A stretch of DNA of 64,000 bases, taken from NCBI GenBank assembly GCA_020747065.1, contig JAGMVK010000011.1:1612001-1676000 (forward strand). The letters run 5' to 3'. Positions 1 to 10,741 of this stretch are shown one piece after another. A program made the position numbers and the translations under genes. Source of the stretch: Cadophora sp. MPI-SDFR-AT-0126. Taxonomy: Eukaryota > Ascomycota > Leotiomycetes > Helotiales > Ploettnerulaceae. The notes under the pieces were generated by a model. That model saw only the letters and a list, made by a program, of their open reading frames with translations, was not told the DNA's origin and searched no databases. Positions within the stretch are counted from its first letter, which is position 1. Each line of letters opens with the position of its first letter.

Positions 1-993
1 TGGCTGGCTGAGCCGATTGCCTTGCCTTGACTGGCGGGGTTGAGTGAGATGCAGCTTGCCTTGCCTTGCAGTGCTTTGTGCCCGGGCGGCAAGAAAGCCA
101 ATCACGTTGCTATAAATAGCTCCCACCTCTACTTGTGAAGCCGCCATGACTTTTGGGCAGGTACTTGGTTTTGTACATTTCATATTTAGAGGAATAAGAA
201 GTGCCGAGATGCCGTGGAATTGTATGGTATGTAGATGTTGCCGTTGCATTTGCGTGGGTTTGTGATGCTTCGGTTTTACAGTTTGCTATTTTAGCACCAC
301 GTACAAAGACCAGAAATGGAAGAACGTTGGTGACTGAAAGATATGAAATTGTCTCAGCCATGGCCGTGGTCAAGATTGGTGGGTTTGTAAGATCTAGTGT
401 AAGTATCTGACTGCCAACCAGCAATTACAGACATTCGGCGCAGTAAATATTCCAATTGGGCTTGGACAATGAGATGTCACGAGAAACCCACAGAGATTAT
501 CATCCATCATCACTGAAATCGGTGCAGAAAAGCAAGTGCTTGAAGAATCCGTTCTCCAGTCTCTCGAGATCAATTGTTTCTATAGGATATCATTATCTAA
601 AGCATACGGGGCCTAGGCCCGTCATGCCTCCCATATCCTAACTCTATGCAAGTCCGTTTCCCATGAAAGTCTTCCATGCATCTCCCAAAATGCAAAGAGC
701 CCACCACCAACCCAAACCCAATGCTGAGACCAACCCAGGAAATGGAAAACTCAATGCAAATCTCTCTGTCTCGAAATTACAGTATATGCAAAGGATATCA
801 TAGTGCTGCCCTCAACTCTGGCGGCCTAGCAGTCCTTGTTGCTGCTAGCATGGAATCCATCGCTTCATAGGAAAAGAAGTTTACCGGCGCGAGGATTTCT
901 GCCCTTTCTTGCTGCGTCGTATGTCTGGGATGTATGTACCCTTTTGTACAGGATTGTGAAAATTCTGTCCGATTGTCGGAGAAGGCCGACCAT
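1..993. other. Left-edge non-coding stretch
   Basis: No frame here has family similarity or coherent exon structure; the short open frames look random. A TATA-like CTATAAATAG lies near 111-120 with no gene clearly attached. The right part is probably the 3' UTR of the NMN adenylyltransferase gene. Confidence 0.5.
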
Positions 994-2055
994 CTAACTC
1001 TTGGAGGAGCCCGAGGCTTCCAATGTCTCCTTTGCCTTTGACTTAGAATCGACGTTCTCTTCTTCGTACAGACCATGCCGCTCGATGTACTCAATTACAG
1101 GAGCAGGGATCAGGTACTGGACGCTCATTTCTCTCCGGAGGAACAGGCGGATTTTGGTGCTTGAGATGTCATTTTGGATGAGTTGCTGTTTCCGAATTAG
1201 TAGGATTTTGTCAAATTTTGGTAGAAACTTACTGCAATGACGTAGATGTTCTCTTTCCATGGTTGGAGATTTTGAAGAGCTTCATCGATATCTGTTCCGG
1301 TTCTCTCCACCACAAATGCTCCATATCGACCCAAGATATGATCAAGATCTTTGTCGGACCAGACACCAGGAGTTGCTATGTACTGTCAGTTATCAAATCT
1401 TTGCCTGTTTTGAAACTGAATCCAATCTAAGCCGCTTCTCAATTCCCGTTCGAGAGGGAGTTGCTCGGACATAAAGCTGATCAAGATATATGGGGCGGAT
1501 TATGCTTACACATAGTTTGTATGAGATCCGCACCTGCCAGCAGGAGGATCCTACACTTCACTCTTGTCCCGTCCGGCTTCTCTACTCCTCCTAGTACTTC
1601 ATTGATTTCATGTTCGAAGTGGTCTAGTACTTGAGCAGTGGGTACGTATTCGGCCTGTCTGGCTTCCCAAGGATCCACCATAAGCCAAGATGAATCTGCC
1701 GCTCCCAGCTCACACATTGTAAGTCTGCAGAATATGTTAGCAATAGTTCATGTAGGTCATATATATGTACGCACCTGTGTTCCGCGCTTGCGAGGCCAGC
1801 CTTCTTGTATGCATCCGAGACGGGCGAGAAGTATCCTCCCATAACCTCGAAATCGGTATTGAATTTGGCAAAGTCGGCGCCCAGCTCGAACATACGCAAG
1901 TGTAGATAGGTGATGGGAGAGAAAGAACCGCAAGCAATGAGAACGAGAGGTATCTTGTCGCCGTTCGTCTGGCGGAGTCGAAGACGATCGCGCGGGAATG
2001 TGTAGGTATGCAGGGACTGCGCAGCGGCAGGTGGAGTTTGAAGATTCGATGCCAT
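994..2055 (-). CDS. NMA1: Nicotinamide/nicotinate mononucleotide adenylyltransferase
   Basis: This enzyme joins NMN or NaMN to ATP to make NAD or deamido-NAD, the last shared step of NAD synthesis. Four exons: 2055-1775, 1724-1510, 1375-1233 and 1185-994, giving 276 residues. The first intron has a textbook TGCTAAC branch site. The N-terminal nucleotide-binding motif is [15 protein letters not shown], followed by [19 protein letters not shown] sequence across the first junction and the C-terminal ISSTKIR motif that contacts ATP. All family hallmarks and the usual length are present. The start at 2055 gives the compact cytosolic or nuclear form. The same frame stays open upstream to an ATG at 2229, adding 58 residues with many Arg and no Asp or Glu (see findings). 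Confidence 0.93.
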
Positions 2056-3092
2056 TTTGGAAGGCCTTGTCGAGATGCGATATTGGTTTCTTGTAAGTTG
2101 TGAGAAAAGATGTGCTCTGCCTCGAGGAGGTTGGAACAGGTAGCTAGCGTAGCCTGCTCGGAGGAAGGCCGATGGTTGCTGATGGGTTACCGGACTCGAG
2201 GAATTGATGCTGCTTATCAATCTGCGCATGCGAAAGGGTTCTTGAACCTTTTGACGCGACAAAGATGCGACCGACTTGTCCAGTCCACTCTTGATATTTT
2301 GTTGTTGAGTCGTGCAGAGCGAAAAGCAGAAGTCTCTCGAAGAGTGGTGCGGGTGAGTGAACGGGGTGAGTGAGCACGCTATGGACCTACTGTACTACTA
2401 GGTGAGGGGTCGCTATGCGATAAGATGCAGAATAATCAGCAGTTCGGGAAAATGGAGCAACTTCTAAATTCGTCGCCAGCCATTGTTCGTTTGTTTTTGC
2501 TTGTTATTTTGTAGTGAATATGGAGATAGTACTTTTACTTGTATCGCAACCATTGGGAGTAGCGAGCGAGATGTTTGCAGAGCTGCTCAGTTTTTACTTG
2601 GTCGGGACAATATGAGGTCACTGCCTGCCTGCCTAGAATTAATTGCACTGTTGCCCTGCTGGGCAGCGCAGGGCAAAGTGCAGAACAGGGGTTCTGAGTC
2701 ACAAGGCTTGCAGGAGCTACAGAGGTGCAGAATAGGTTCTGTTACACCAATCTCGAATCTTCAGCAATTCAGGTATTGCGCGATCGTGATTATGTAAACA
2801 ATCAATCCTGCATGTACGGAGCTACGGAACATGAATATGAATGGCTGCTGGAGGTGCACAAGTCTCCCTCCCCGAGTGAGTTTGTGGAAGCGGTGAGGAA
2901 ATGGCATTCTGGCTGTCGTTCTGCCGCAATTTTTGACAACAGGGCTGCAGAAATTGTGACCCCTCCCCCTCCACACCGCGCACAATCGCACTGTCAAATG
3001 CCACAAGGAAAACTCCGTGGTCGATTGTCGCAGCCATTTGACCACTTCACTGAATCCATTCTTTCGTGAACAAAAGGGGGATTTTCGACACT
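2056..3092. other. Divergent intergenic region between NMA1 and the SRR1-domain gene
   Basis: About 1 kb separating two divergently read genes, so it should hold both promoters. The segment 2056-2229 may be coding if the upstream NMA1 ATG is used. I see no other supported feature. Confidence 0.4.
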
Positions 3093-4284
3093 ATGGCGGA
3101 CACTGGCAACCCTAGACCAACCCGCACTCGAACGCGCAAGAAGAAATCAGCAAAGAAGGTAGTTGCTCCAACAAAACCCACAGTTGTTCATACCAAGAGA
3201 AAGGAAATCGAGGGAGATGATGGTTGGATACATATTGTCGATAAACCCCGGACAAACCAAACAAATGCAAAGGCCAAGAAGCAACCTCTCCAAGGAGGAG
3301 ATTTCGAGCTCAAGGGCGTAAGCTACATCAATCGCACGTTGGTGGAGATGAAGGAAGAATTTGAACACTGGAAGAGATCATGGGAAGAGCGGCCGACCTG
3401 TCAAGCTCTGAAGGATAAGATGAAGGGAGTGGAGAAAGACAGAAAGATTGAGAATGTGATTGTACTTGGCCTTGGTAGTCTGCAAAGTGCTAGGAGAGAA
3501 GGAAGAAGATCCAGCGCAACACAATTGGCTGCTCTACAAACAATTGTCGATGGTCTAGAAAGCAATACCGAACGTCAAATCGTTTTCCAAGATCCGCAGT
3601 TCACAAGGATGGACAAAGAGTTTCTCACCACTCTCGGCTACAAGATCGTGGAGGATCCAGACGCTTTCGCGGAGGTTGGAGAAGGAAGTTTGGTCTATGC
3701 CATTCATTGCTATGCACAAGTCTACAAGTCCGTTGCGGAGAGGCCGAGACCTGCTGTTTTGATCGGAACAGACGTTGGAAACTTTGCTAGATTCGATGCG
3801 TAAGTACCACCTTGGGAGGCTCCGGCAACTCCTAACAGTTTACAGGTCAGAGGATACCACTGCAAAAGAATTGGAAAGTATGGTTGAAGGGTATGACGTG
3901 ATTGATTTTCCTCAGCTTCGCCATGACTTCTCAGATACAAAGATCTATCTCCGACCTACCACCAAAGTCCAGACTGTCGAAATGGGAACTACTCAGGAAG
4001 AAGTGACCGAACCAAAGACTGCTGAAGCAGAGTCGACTATAGCGGAGAACACACAAACAGAGAACGCTCAAGCAGAGACCACACAAGCAGAGACTTCTCA
4101 TTCAGAGAACACGGAAGCGAAGACCGTTGAAGAAGTGTCTATTCCAAAAAAGACTACAGAAACAGAGACCACGCAAACAGAGACTCCTGTTCCAGAGACC
4201 CCAGAAGCAACGTCCACTATAGCAGTGTCTATACCGGAAAAGGCCACAGAAACAGAGACCGCACAAGCACAAACTATCCTATAG
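3093..4284 (+). CDS. SRR1-like domain protein (Ber1-type)
   Basis: Two exons, 3093-3799 and 3846-4284, separated by a 46-bp intron with donor GTAAGT; 381 residues. The N-terminus is Lys/Arg-rich (about residues 8-20), then the SRR1-like fold follows, recognisable from ENVIVLGLGSLQ, FQDPQF, the DPDAFAEV stretch and VLIGTDVGNF. The family is named after plant SENSITIVITY TO RED LIGHT REDUCED 1; yeast Ber1 is linked to microtubule stability. The biochemical role is unsettled. The C-terminal third, about 4000-4270, is a repetitive Thr/Glu/Gln/Ala-rich tail that looks disordered. The first in-frame ATG was taken as start. A further 3' exon cannot be excluded because the tail ends in low complexity just before the next gene. 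Confidence 0.82.
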
Positions 4285-4381
4285 AGACTGCTCAAAAATC
4301 GAAGCGAAGAGCACACAAGGAGAATACCGCAAGACAGAAACCAAGACAGACGTAGCACAGGTAACAGTCTGAGTATTCGGC

Positions 4382-5051
4382 CTAGTTTATGCTAGAAGAC
4401 TTTACCACAGTTCCAAAAGCATCCGACAGTTCTGCCAAAGCAACTCTCACCAATTCTTCTGCCTGCACACCAGGGATATTCCTATCCCCAACAGCATCCT
4501 CCGCAATAAGCACATCATACCCCCTCTCCGCCGCCTGTCTCGCCGTAGTACTCACACAGACATGCGCCATATACCCCGTCAAAACCAACTTATTCCTGCC
4601 AGTACTCTTCAAGTACTCCTCAAGATCGGTGCCCGCGAACGAGCCCGGCTGTTGCTTCCCAACCACCTTCTCCCCGCCCTTTGGCTCCAGCTCTGCAAAC
4701 TCCTTGGCGAGATCTGTGTCGGGTGTGAAGACGGGTGCGCCGGCTGGGGTTTGGTGAACGATGTGCACGAGGGGTGCGTTTGCGGCGCGGTATTTCTCAA
4801 GGAGGGACGAAATGGCTTTGCGTGTCGAGGCTACGTTTTCGGTTTTGAGCTGCCCGGTTGCGTATCTGTGAGGGTTGTTAGCTGAGCTGAGTTGAGCTGG
4901 ATTTGGTTGAGTTCAGTTGTGTGTTATGGCGTGATAACTTGACTTGATTTGTGACTTACTCATTCTGAGCATCAATAATGACGAGCACACTGTCCTTCGT
5001 CGAAGCCGTGGATGGGCCGACCCCAATCAATTCTCTAAAAGCCTTTGCCAT
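4382..5051 (-). CDS. Isochorismatase-family cysteine hydrolase
   Basis: Two exons, 5051-4960 and 4865-4382, join in phase to give 191 residues, the normal size for this fold. The N-terminal [11 protein letters not shown] carries the catalytic Asp. The later motif [19 protein letters not shown] carries the nucleophilic Cys with the preceding strand typical of the family. Members hydrolyse nicotinamide, isochorismate, ureido compounds and similar substrates, and sequence alone does not fix the substrate here. No targeting signal is seen, so it is probably cytosolic. It is convergent with the SRR1-domain gene, whose stop lies 97 bp away. The 93-bp intron has GTAAGT and CACAG ends. Confidence 0.88.
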
Positions 5052-6610
5052 TGTGTCTGTGTCTCGTGTTTCTATCCCTTTCGTGAAAATCAAAATTCCC
5101 GAATATGTGAAATAAATACGGAAGGAGAAGGGGATGAAGTGACGAGTCCGTATCTTGAGAAATGATGTAGTACAAGTACCTAGCTCACTAGGTAGGGCGG
5201 GGGGTGAAGAGCTAGGAGCTTCTACAGTATTTATTCCCCACATATGTCGCCATCGCGGGGTCCTGAAGCTCAGGTCCGGGCCAAGGGGATTCAACCGGCT
5301 TGTCTTGACAAATAATCGGATTGGCGCTGCATAGCATTACTGGAATGTCTCTCCACGGTTACGACGGTCGCAGGTGCATTCCCAGACCTATGACCTCTTT
5401 GGGATGAAATTCGCCGGTTTGGAGGTACGGTTCTGGGTATGCAACCCAGGTGGCAAGGACGGGTTGGTAAGCTGACACTGTCTGCCACTGTTGCTATTCA
5501 CCGAGATCTCTGCTAAGAGTACTGAGGGGGAGGAGTTTTGATGACTACTAAGATACGGGTATGCAGATAGGGACTTTTTTTTTCTGCTTTAACATTCTTA
5601 CGAGGTGTGCAGATAGGATATGCACTTGGCGTTTACAGTACGAGTAGTCGGACTGGAGCGTACAGCCGAGGCTTGCGTGCCCCGCCCCTCCAAATTACCC
5701 CTCTATTTACAGTATGATCGACTCGCTAAACTCTCATCCGAATATCTGGCCATCAACGTGCCATCCGTCTTCCAATGGTAGGTAGGTAGCGTGTCCAAAG
5801 ATAATCGATATGCTTGTAACGAGAATCTTGATTTGAGTGTGCTGTTGAAGGATACTTACTACTATCATACAAGAGTAGTTGAACCGCGTCTGCTTCAGAG
5901 ATTGAAAAGGTCCTAACTTTTACACAGTATGGACTTTTAGAAAACAATGTAATACAATATTTTCTCTCCCAACACCGCCTTCACTCTGAATGTTCGCTTC
6001 GCTATCCATTCACTTGGTAGCCACTACTCAAAATGCTTCAATTCTCCAAGATTTAGGTCTAACAAACCTTCTCTTCTCCCAAGCCCTCCTATTGCTGCCC
6101 ATTTCGTCTAAGCAGAACATAAAGCTCAACTCAAGGCCTCGAGTCGGTCCATTACTACGAAAAGAAAAAAAAATGGTTGCTATCAAGAACCGCTGTTTCT
6201 TCTCGTTTTCCTTCGAGCCTAAACATTTAAATTTACCTTTCGTTAACATGCACGAGAAAGTGAGGAGAACAGTTTTGTACTACCTCTGCAGCTGCTTAGC
6301 AACCATTTTCATACTTGTAAATTGATTTAAAAGTTGAGTATACTAGCCAATTGGTAAATATCATGCAGAACTATGCTCTTTTTATGCTGGATTCGAGGTC
6401 TAGTCATTAAAATGCGATTACAATTCCCCAACAAAGCTTCCGAGCTAACCGACTACGTAACAAACCAAAGTAAAATCACGCCTCGTCTAAAGTACACCTC
6501 ACTCACGATTAAACTACAACTGTCATCCTTAGACCCCAGAACCCTTGACCGCAACTCATATTACTCACAATTTTCCCATCTAGCAAGTCAAACAGCACAA
6601 TTCACCCACC
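5052..6610. other. Divergent intergenic region
   Basis: About 1.56 kb between the cysteine hydrolase and acetolactate decarboxylase genes, with AT-rich patches. A short perfect inverted repeat, ACCTAG-CTCA-CTAGGT, lies near 5181-5196. No supported gene. Confidence 0.4.
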
Positions 6611-7489
6611 ATGTCACCCCCACCCAATGAAATTTACCAATTCTCCATAATCTCCGCCCTCATGTCCGGCCTCGCCTCCGCCTCCTCCTCCATCCCAATC
6701 TCCACCCTGCTCTCCCACGGCACCTTCGGAATGGGCACCTTCGAGTCCATGGACGGCGAAATGCTAATCTTGGACTCAACGGCCTACCAATTCCACGCCG
6801 ACGGCAGCATCCAGGTCTGCACGCCTGAGCAACTCGTGCCTTTCGCTATCATCACGCCGTTCGTTCCACAACTGACCAAAAGTATCGCCTTAAGAGATAA
6901 GAAGTCACTGTTAGAAGAGATTGAACTGAGTTTCCCGGAGGCGAAGAATGCGTTTGTGCTTTTTAAGGTGGAGGGCTTGTTTAAGAGGGTGAAAATCCGA
7001 GCTGTTCATCGACAGGCGTATTCGGGGCAGAAGCTGGCGGAGTTGGCCGAGGGCCAGGCTGTGAGTAGTTTTGAGGATGTGAGAGGGACGGTGGTGGGCG
7101 TTAGGAGTCCTGGATGGAGCGTAGGCATCAGCGTTGTGGGTGTGCATGCGCATTTCGTTGATGAGGAAAGGAAAATTGGCGGGCATAGTGAGTAGTTTCT
7201 TGCTGATGCCTTTACTTCTTTGGACGTTTCTTCTTTCGTATTTACGTCTTTTCGAAATACTAGCACTGGAGCCTTCAGTAATCTGGGGCTATTGAACCCG
7301 ATATTGTAATTGAGAGCAATGCTGATTATAAGACTTCTAGTCCTTGAAATCGAAGCAGCTGACGGCACGGAAGTAAAGTTCGAGGGAAGTGTGAGTGGCA
7401 GCTTTCGGCTCGAACTGCCTCAAAGCAAAGAATTTGGTGAGAAGGAGCTAGATTTGGATGCCGTAGGAATTGAGAAAGCAGAGGGTTAA
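6611..7489 (+). CDS. Alpha-acetolactate decarboxylase
   Basis: Converts alpha-acetolactate to acetoin and so can divert carbon from branched-chain amino-acid synthesis. Two exons, 6611-7187 and 7341-7489, join to 241 residues, close to bacterial BudA/AldB enzymes. N-terminal landmarks are YQFSIISALMSG and HGTFGMGTFESMDGEM, then a DSTAYQFHADGS strand. The zinc site is complete: HAH at the end of exon 1 and GGH, which is split by the intron, supply the three His ligands. The C-terminal motif LELPQSKEF is also typical. The 153-bp intron is long for this window, but phase and homology continue cleanly across it. No signal peptide is seen. The family is mainly bacterial and patchy in fungi, so past transfer is possible but not shown here. 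Confidence 0.9.
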
Positions 7490-7508
7490 TGATCAAGCGA
7501 GCAAATAG

Positions 7509-8659
7509 ATGTGCATTATTGTGAGGGCTGGAGTTCTCGGAGGCTATAGACAATGGATTCCAGCTCGCGGCATGTAGCTCGAAACGCTTGGACTTTATGC
7601 TTTTTATGAGCCGGAAGACAGGAATGTAACAATCGAGTACATAATTTCCAGACCTAATCTGGTTTATAGTGTTCTGACTGACATAATCAAGTATCGTGGC
7701 CGTCCACGGACTTGGTGGTGAGTTCTTCTCAACATGGACAGACAAAGCTTCTGGTTGTCTCTGGCTTCGAGATCTTCCAGACAGAGAAGCTTTGAAAGGA
7801 GCACGGATTATGACTTTTGCTTATGACACACGAGCGTTCCTTCGACCTTTCGAAAAATCGACGACGGGAAGAACATTCACTTTTGCAGAAGCCCTCTTGT
7901 TTGATCTCTCTAATGCTCGGATCAACGACCAGGCACGATCTCGTCCCCTTATCTTAGTATGCCATTCTCTAGGAGGCAATGTCATCAATAGTGTATGAAA
8001 TCCCATCTCAATCCCTGACGGGGCACTGATAAATCCCGTTTAGGCCCTCGTCGGGGCCAACAATCAACAGAACCTGTACGGAGACATCCTGAAGTCCACT
8101 CAGTGCCTCGTCTTTTTCGGCACACCGCACCAAGGTGCCGACGCAGCAGTTTGGGGAACGTATCTGGGTAATCTTGCTCAGGGAATCGGTATCCGTAGCA
8201 CAGAAGTGACTCAAGAGCTCATGCGTTGGTCGAACCCACTCGTGGAGCTCCGAGTAAACTTTGCCCAGCTTGCCCCGAGATATCTCATCAGGACGTTCTT
8301 CGAGACTATGGAGAAATACAACGTCTTGGTGTGCTGATCTTATCCATAGGTAACTTGTGATATGGCTGACAAAAACTCAGGTGGTTCCAGAGATGTCCGC
8401 TCGTTTTGGAACTGATAAAGACCAGGCAGTTCGCCTGGATGCGGACCATCTAGACATTTGTAAATTCGGGAATGGAAAGACTCCGAATGCTTTACGTGTG
8501 CTTCAGAGTTTCGCAGCAATATCAAAGCTTATGGAGGCTCGAGTAGAGACTGGAGTTATGATATCCGACCTGCCACCAAATCCTGACCAGACCTTTAACA
8601 GAGAGGAAGGAGCCAATTCACTCGAGGAAAGGTTTGAAGCGTTGAGGAGAAGTGCTTGA
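7509..8659 (+). CDS. Alpha/beta-hydrolase, lone SESB/DUF676-like lipase domain
   Basis: Supported exons are 7578-7636, 7692-7992, 8044-8328 and 8381-8659, all in phase. The N-terminal strand ends in DIVAVHGLGGE (oxyanion region), then RIMTFAYDTR, the nucleophile elbow HSLGGN, FFGTPHQGAD, and the catalytic His in LDADHLDICKFGN. This pattern is the one seen at the N-terminus of many fungal NACHT/NB-ARC (STAND) proteins and in SERAC1-like lipases. Here the protein stops soon after the catalytic His with no NTPase or repeat domain. The 5' end is uncertain: a stop precedes 7578, and the only simple fix I found is a 12-bp first exon 7509-7520 spliced with GTGAGG. That gives 311 residues but starts only 20 bp after the neighbouring stop. 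It could instead be a decayed fragment. Confidence 0.6.
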
Positions 8660-9135
8660 GAAGTAAGATAGGGAGGTTGCATTTGTCGGTATTGACACAT
8701 TAGCCTCGCTCTGGACATAAGAGTCAATACAGCGACAGGAGAGCGGCTCATGATATCTAGCCCAGCGAAATCTTCACAGCACAAAAACCTATATTTAGCT
8801 AAGTGAGCCCTGATTCCTCCTGGTGTGTCATGGTTTCAATCTTCGTTCTCGACCGCTTGAGGACTCTTGACCTCCCCAATGGCGTATATGAGGTTAAGTT
8901 GAGTAACTTGGGAATGGAACCTCCTGCACCATCCACGAATACATGGGCGAGCCAAAGTCCGGCCTTCTGGGCTTGGAGCTCCCTTTCCTCAGCCAGTGGC
9001 AAGATGGCTCCTCAGAGCCAATGAATTGAGCGTTTTCTGCTCTAATCCAGGCCTCCTATCGGCCTACTCTAGCTCCATGCCCATCAGAGAATCTCTTCAA
9101 GAGCTTTCTCTAGCCACAAGGCGCCGCAACCAAGC
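8660..9135. other. Convergent intergenic region
   Basis: 3' flanks of the hydrolase and MTG1 genes. I see no ankyrin, WD or NTPase coding remnant downstream of the hydrolase domain. Confidence 0.4.
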
Positions 9136-10393
9136 TCATACAGTCTCAGCAGCATGCCGCGCCTTTCCTCTCGCCCGCTGTGCATCTTTGGCCTGCTTCC
9201 TAGCCTGACTGACACTCAGCCCAACTTCCTCATTGATCTTTTTCATCAATCCATCTTCCACAACCTCGTCCAATGTAAATGCCCCCAGATTCCCCTGTCT
9301 CCATCTTTGTATGATCCACAAAGCCGCTGCATCCAGATCTGGAACCCCTCCCTTTCCCAATCTGCCAGTCTTCCTGCATACTCCCTCCAAGAACTCTGCA
9401 ATATCGTTTGTAGGTGGGCTGTATTCGGCATACCAAGTCTCTCCTCCCTGCTGCTTGTTGATATGGTAGAGCAAGTAATCACACAGGGTTACCGGCGCTA
9501 TAATCGTATCTTTCACACTCCCCACGAGAGCCAATTTCATCATAGCCTCCGCATCTGGTACAAACGGCACAAATACACCAGGCGTATCCACTAAATAGAC
9601 CCCTTCAGTACCCTTCTCCTCGTCCCTCTCCACAATCTTAACACCACTTGCAATCTTCCTCGTAACCCCAGGTTGTGCCCCTGTAAACGCCGCTTTTGCC
9701 TTATGTACACCCGCCATTCGTAATGCATTGAGAAGAGAGGATTTGCCAACATTGGGCATGCCCACGACGAGAATTCGAGAGCCGAGCAGCGACTGTCGGT
9801 GCCAGGCGTGTTCTTTCGCGAAGTTCAGGACAGTCTTCATATCTTTCTTTGATTTGTGGTCTGTGAAGAGGATGGGATGTGGAGCATGCCATTGTCTGAT
9901 GATGTCTTCTTTCTGCATTGCGAGAATCAGTCCGACATTCAACCAACGGTCTCAATGGAGTTTGTAAGGAGGCAAAGCCACGAACCCTTCTATCAGACGG
10001 TCTGTCCTTACTTCCCAGATCTTTTTTCGTATATATAACCAGTCGTTCTCTGCCTGCGAGGGACTGCTCAAATAAAGGGTTCCGTGATGTGAGGGGCACA
10101 CGGTAGTCGCGACATTCGATAATTAGGTCAATGGACGAGAGCATCGTCTTCATCTTGGACAAGCCCGACGCATGATGGCCCAGGAAATAGGACCGCGGAA
10201 GGTTGAGCTGGGCCGGAAAAGCGGCACGTGGGATGAATTGAGCCATGATTTGGGTTGTTCCTATCGAATGGCCATTGCGTTGAGTGTTCGTAGAGAAGCT
10301 CGCGATTCTGATATCGACGCGAGGCTGTAGGAAGTTTTTCGAGTCTCTGCCTCGCCTGAACGTTGACCCTATCAGTGTCTTTAGTTGACCCAT
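9136..10393 (-). CDS. MTG1: Mitochondrial ribosome-assembly GTPase Mtg1
   Basis: A circularly permuted GTPase acting in large mitoribosomal subunit assembly. Two exons, 10393-9986 and 9912-9136, join in phase 0 to 394 residues. Motif order is permuted as expected: G4-type YTKKDLG comes first, then G1 GMPNVGKSSLLNALR, the Thr of GAQPGVTRK, and G3 VDTPGVF. LPRSYFLGHH near the start is a family signature. The ATG at 10393 supplies an Arg-rich leader containing RIASFSTNTQ, compatible with a mitochondrial presequence. An internal ATG at 10245 would start directly at the conserved domain. The 73-bp intron has donor GTTCGT, unusual at +3, but acceptor CAATGCAG, a nearby CTGAT branch site and the resumed KEDIIRQWH homology support it. 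The promoter is shared with the F-box gene. Confidence 0.88.
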
Positions 10394-10741
10394 CAAGGGA
10401 AGGTTGTGCCTGTAACAACGGTCTCGGACGCTCGCTTAGGCCTCCAAACAATTTTCTAGCGGAGTCACCGGGACGAACCATCATCATCCGAACGCGATTA
10501 CTGTTCAATTTGCATATGTTCGTCGCAAGCTATTTCTGTTTCATACTATCTTTCATATTCTTGTCACCCCAGCTTCCTTCATCTCAGAGCAGTTGAGGAT
10601 CATTACTATCTGCGTTATGAGACGTAATTAATCGTTCATTCCACCATCACCCGAGGGGCTGTCTGTCTTATGAGCCTCAACACCAATTTACACAATCTTT
10701 ATTCCCTTTGATATTATATTTTCTCATTATCTTCATTCATA
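10394..10741. promoter_or_regulatory. Putative bidirectional promoter, MTG1 / F-box gene
   Basis: A 348-bp gap between two divergent start codons must carry both promoters. The 70 bases before the F-box ATG are pyrimidine- and AT-rich. No specific factor site can be named. Confidence 0.45.

Noticed and set aside
7553..7580. ATG at 7553 as start of the alpha/beta-hydrolase
   Set aside because: It is out of frame with the conserved sequence at 7578 by one base and has no splice that corrects it.
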